29,194 bases of DNA from a virus. Below are positions 27,983 through 29,194 of this stretch, in pieces. Below the pieces are notes generated by a model, which worked only from the letters and a program-made list of their open reading frames with translations, was not told where the DNA came from and made no database searches. The DNA is taken from IMG/VR virus record IMGVR_UViG_3300018405_000051, positions 1-29,194 of that record; one strand, given 5' to 3'. Position 1 is the stretch's first letter. Each line of letters opens with the position of its first letter. The position numbers were made by a program, and so were the translations under genes.

Positions 27983-28666
27983 TTAAACCTCTATTGAAAT
28001 GTTTTTAATTTCTTCAATTTTTTCTTCTAACCAATTGCTTTTTAAATCAGCTTTCTTTTCTTCAATCATTTCTTCTGTAATTGAATCTTCCCAACCTTCT
28101 TTACCAATATCAATTTCTTCATCTTCGGCAATTTGGTCTTTGATATCTTTTTCGTCTGGTTCTTCATACTCCAAATCGTCAAGACAATCAAATTCGTTTA
28201 TCGCATTTTCCAACGCTTCGATACGTTCTTGAAGTAATTGACCTGTATCAGATTCTTGAAGTTGTTCAGGCATATTATCAAGTTTGTCTTGCGTTTCATC
28301 CCTTAGTTCTTCCAATCTACTTTTTATGTCATCTACAAATTCAGAGACATTGTCAGTATCTTCTGTATTCCATTCATCCATTTCTTCTTGAATACCATAA
28401 ACAGTAGAAAGAAATTCACTGCTTGTTAATTGACTCCGTTTTGGTTGAGTTTTTGAATAATAAGTTCCTCCGTACATAAAGCTCCAAGTCCAATAACTTT
28501 CGCCTTTATTGATTAAAATACGGTCATTCTCATCGGCTGGAATAGTTCTGTCAATTTTACTCAAAATTTGACCTTCTCTCTTACCTTTTTGAGAAACGTA
28601 CTCAACTCTTTTGCCCCTTTCATAAATAGGTTTGCGGGCATATTTAACAAATGATGCTTTTGCCAT
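27983..28666 (-). CDS. Conserved phage protein with acidic coiled tail, 227 aa
   Basis: A 227-aa protein. The N-terminal 90 residues contain FVKYARKPIYERGKRVEYVS, then INKGESYWTWSFMYGGTYYS and KTQPKRSQLTSSEFLSTVY. The G-E-S-Y-x-W-x-F-x-Y-G-G ... K-T-x-P-K-R-S-Q-L-T-S-S pattern is one I have seen in many phages without a function. The rest (95-227) is very acidic and helical with long coiled-coil-like runs (VDDIKSRLEELRDETQDKL, ERIEALENAINEFDCLDDLE). It starts 13 nt below the 96-aa gene and ends 1 nt above the next. Confidence 0.75.
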   Translation of the reverse strand: MAKASFVKYARKPIYERGKRVEYVSQKGKREGQILSKIDRTIPADENDRILINKGESYWTWSFMYGGTYYSKTQPKRSQLTSSEFLSTVYGIQEEMDEWNTEDTDNVSEFVDDIKSRLEELRDETQDKLDNMPEQLQESDTGQLLQERIEALENAINEFDCLDDLEYEEPDEKDIKDQIAEDEEIDIGKEGWEDSITEEMIEEKKADLKSNWLEEKIEEIKNISIEV

Positions 28667-28679
28667 AATATTTAATATT

Positions 28680-28970
28680 TTATTTATTGTTTACTTTAGG
28701 ATAAAATTGATTATCTTGGTCCATTAACATTGCTACTCCGTAATTACCAGCAAGCATAGTCATTACCGCTCCATCTGTTTTATTAGGCTTTAGCCCAAGA
28801 CTTTCAGAATGACTTTTGTAATCTACCTCTAAACGTCCTTGTTTCATATACACGAAGCCTGCCGATACTGGAACCCATTCATCGCCTATTTTTACATCGC
28901 AATGATTAACGTGTTCATGAAATATAACAGGCATTACAATTTCATCTCTTTTGAATATAACGTATTTCAT
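28680..28970 (-). CDS. Hypothetical protein, 96 aa
   Basis: Unrecognised 96-aa protein, probably beta-rich: MKYVIFKRDEIVMPVIFHEH, DVKIGDEWVPVSAGFVYM, GRLEVDYKSHSESLGLKP and a Gly/Met-rich C-terminal stretch (GAVMTMLAGNYGVAMLM). The His residues near the start might bind metal. It overlaps the 70-aa gene by 4 nt (ATGA) and lies 13 nt above the 227-aa gene. Confidence 0.7.
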   Translation of the reverse strand: MKYVIFKRDEIVMPVIFHEHVNHCDVKIGDEWVPVSAGFVYMKQGRLEVDYKSHSESLGLKPNKTDGAVMTMLAGNYGVAMLMDQDNQFYPKVNNK

Positions 28971-29179
28971 TCTTTCTTCTCCTTTACAAAATTTAATAAA
29001 TTGTCAAGAAAGTTTGTCAAGTCCTCTTCGTCTTCTTCTGATAACTCAAGACTTCTCACGCTCTCGGAGTTATCGCAATAATGCGTTGGACTATCTATAT
29101 CATTAGAACTCTTCCAAAAGCTCGCTTGCTGAATAACAAGGTCGCAAATCTGTTTTTGTTTATCGGTTGCTTTTGACAT
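28967..29179 (-). CDS. Hypothetical acidic protein, 70 aa
   Basis: Unrecognised 70-aa acidic protein, MSKATDKQKQICDLVIQQAS and onwards. A short loop with HYCDNSESVR is followed by LSEEDEEDLTNFLDNLLNFV. It is mostly helical. Its stop overlaps the next ATG. The 15 nt above it are AT-rich; the rest of its upstream region lies outside the window. Confidence 0.68.
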   Translation of the reverse strand: MSKATDKQKQICDLVIQQASFWKSSNDIDSPTHYCDNSESVRSLELSEEDEEDLTNFLDNLLNFVKEKKE

Positions 29180-29194
29180 ATGTTTTTATTATAT

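Noticed and set aside
1-29194. TAG or TGA recoding, as in some large gut phages
   Set aside because: Genes end cleanly in TAA, TAG and TGA, with overlaps to following starts. Reading through TAG or TGA gives only short tails (the longest, 20 codons, follows the glycosyltransferase).
1-29194. Insertion sequences, integrase or attachment sites
   Set aside because: No transposase- or integrase-like protein and no long terminal repeat was seen in the window.

Overview
The window looks like part of the genome of a large tailed dsDNA phage (Caudoviricetes) that infects a Bacteroidetes host. The phage evidence is a large terminase subunit plus a dense run of replication, nucleotide and DNA-repair genes and many small unknown genes. 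All genes lie on the minus strand, separated by very short gaps or stop/start overlaps. The host evidence is four intergenic promoters of the Bacteroidetes housekeeping type (TTTTG, exactly 19 nt, TAnnTTNG), A-rich leaders with few Shine-Dalgarno sites, a tmRNA tag that probably begins with Gly, and low GC. TAA, TAG and TGA are all used as stops, so the standard code applies. I cannot place the phage in a family.

Layout, in order of transcription (high to low coordinates). (1) 29179-24020: small hypothetical genes, a 410-aa protein, then a radical SAM/SPASM enzyme overlapping a GT-A-type glycosyltransferase, an HExxH membrane protein and a small protein, closed by a terminator. (2) A promoter at 23833-23864 starts a long string of small genes (23793-18106). 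It includes two adjacent proteins sharing a Trp-rich module, a Cys/His/Asp protease-like protein, a DUF3846-like protein, a two-piece permuted tmRNA, a DenV-type pyrimidine-dimer glycosylase and a lysozyme-like lipoprotein. (3) A promoter at 17972-18003 starts a run with a uracil-glycosylase-fold protein, two tandem paralogues, an HU-like protein and a secreted protein. (4) 11881-5128: a DEDDh exonuclease, a Lys-rich winged-helix-like protein, terminase, dUTPase, a ferritin-like protein and a class II ribonucleotide reductase. (5) Single-promoter units for a UvrD-type helicase and a DUF2786 protein, then a FEN-type 5'-3' exonuclease and small genes. (6) At the left edge, the start of an alpha-glutamyl/putrescinyl-thymine pyrophosphorylase-like protein.

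Reading together: the left-edge pyrophosphorylase-like gene and the radical SAM plus glycosyltransferase pair suggest that this phage hypermodifies its DNA bases. dUTPase, class II RNR, DenV and the uracil-glycosylase-fold protein fit a phage that controls its base pools and repairs its own DNA. The most unusual object is the tmRNA (19864-20130): its 3' acceptor half lies upstream of its 5' half, separated by a 76-nt spacer, and a terminator follows directly after the tag. The acceptor stem, T arm and the first part of helix P2 all pair across the permutation. Permuted tmRNA is established for some alphaproteobacteria, betaproteobacteria and cyanobacteria; I know of no established lineage in Bacteroidetes or their phages.
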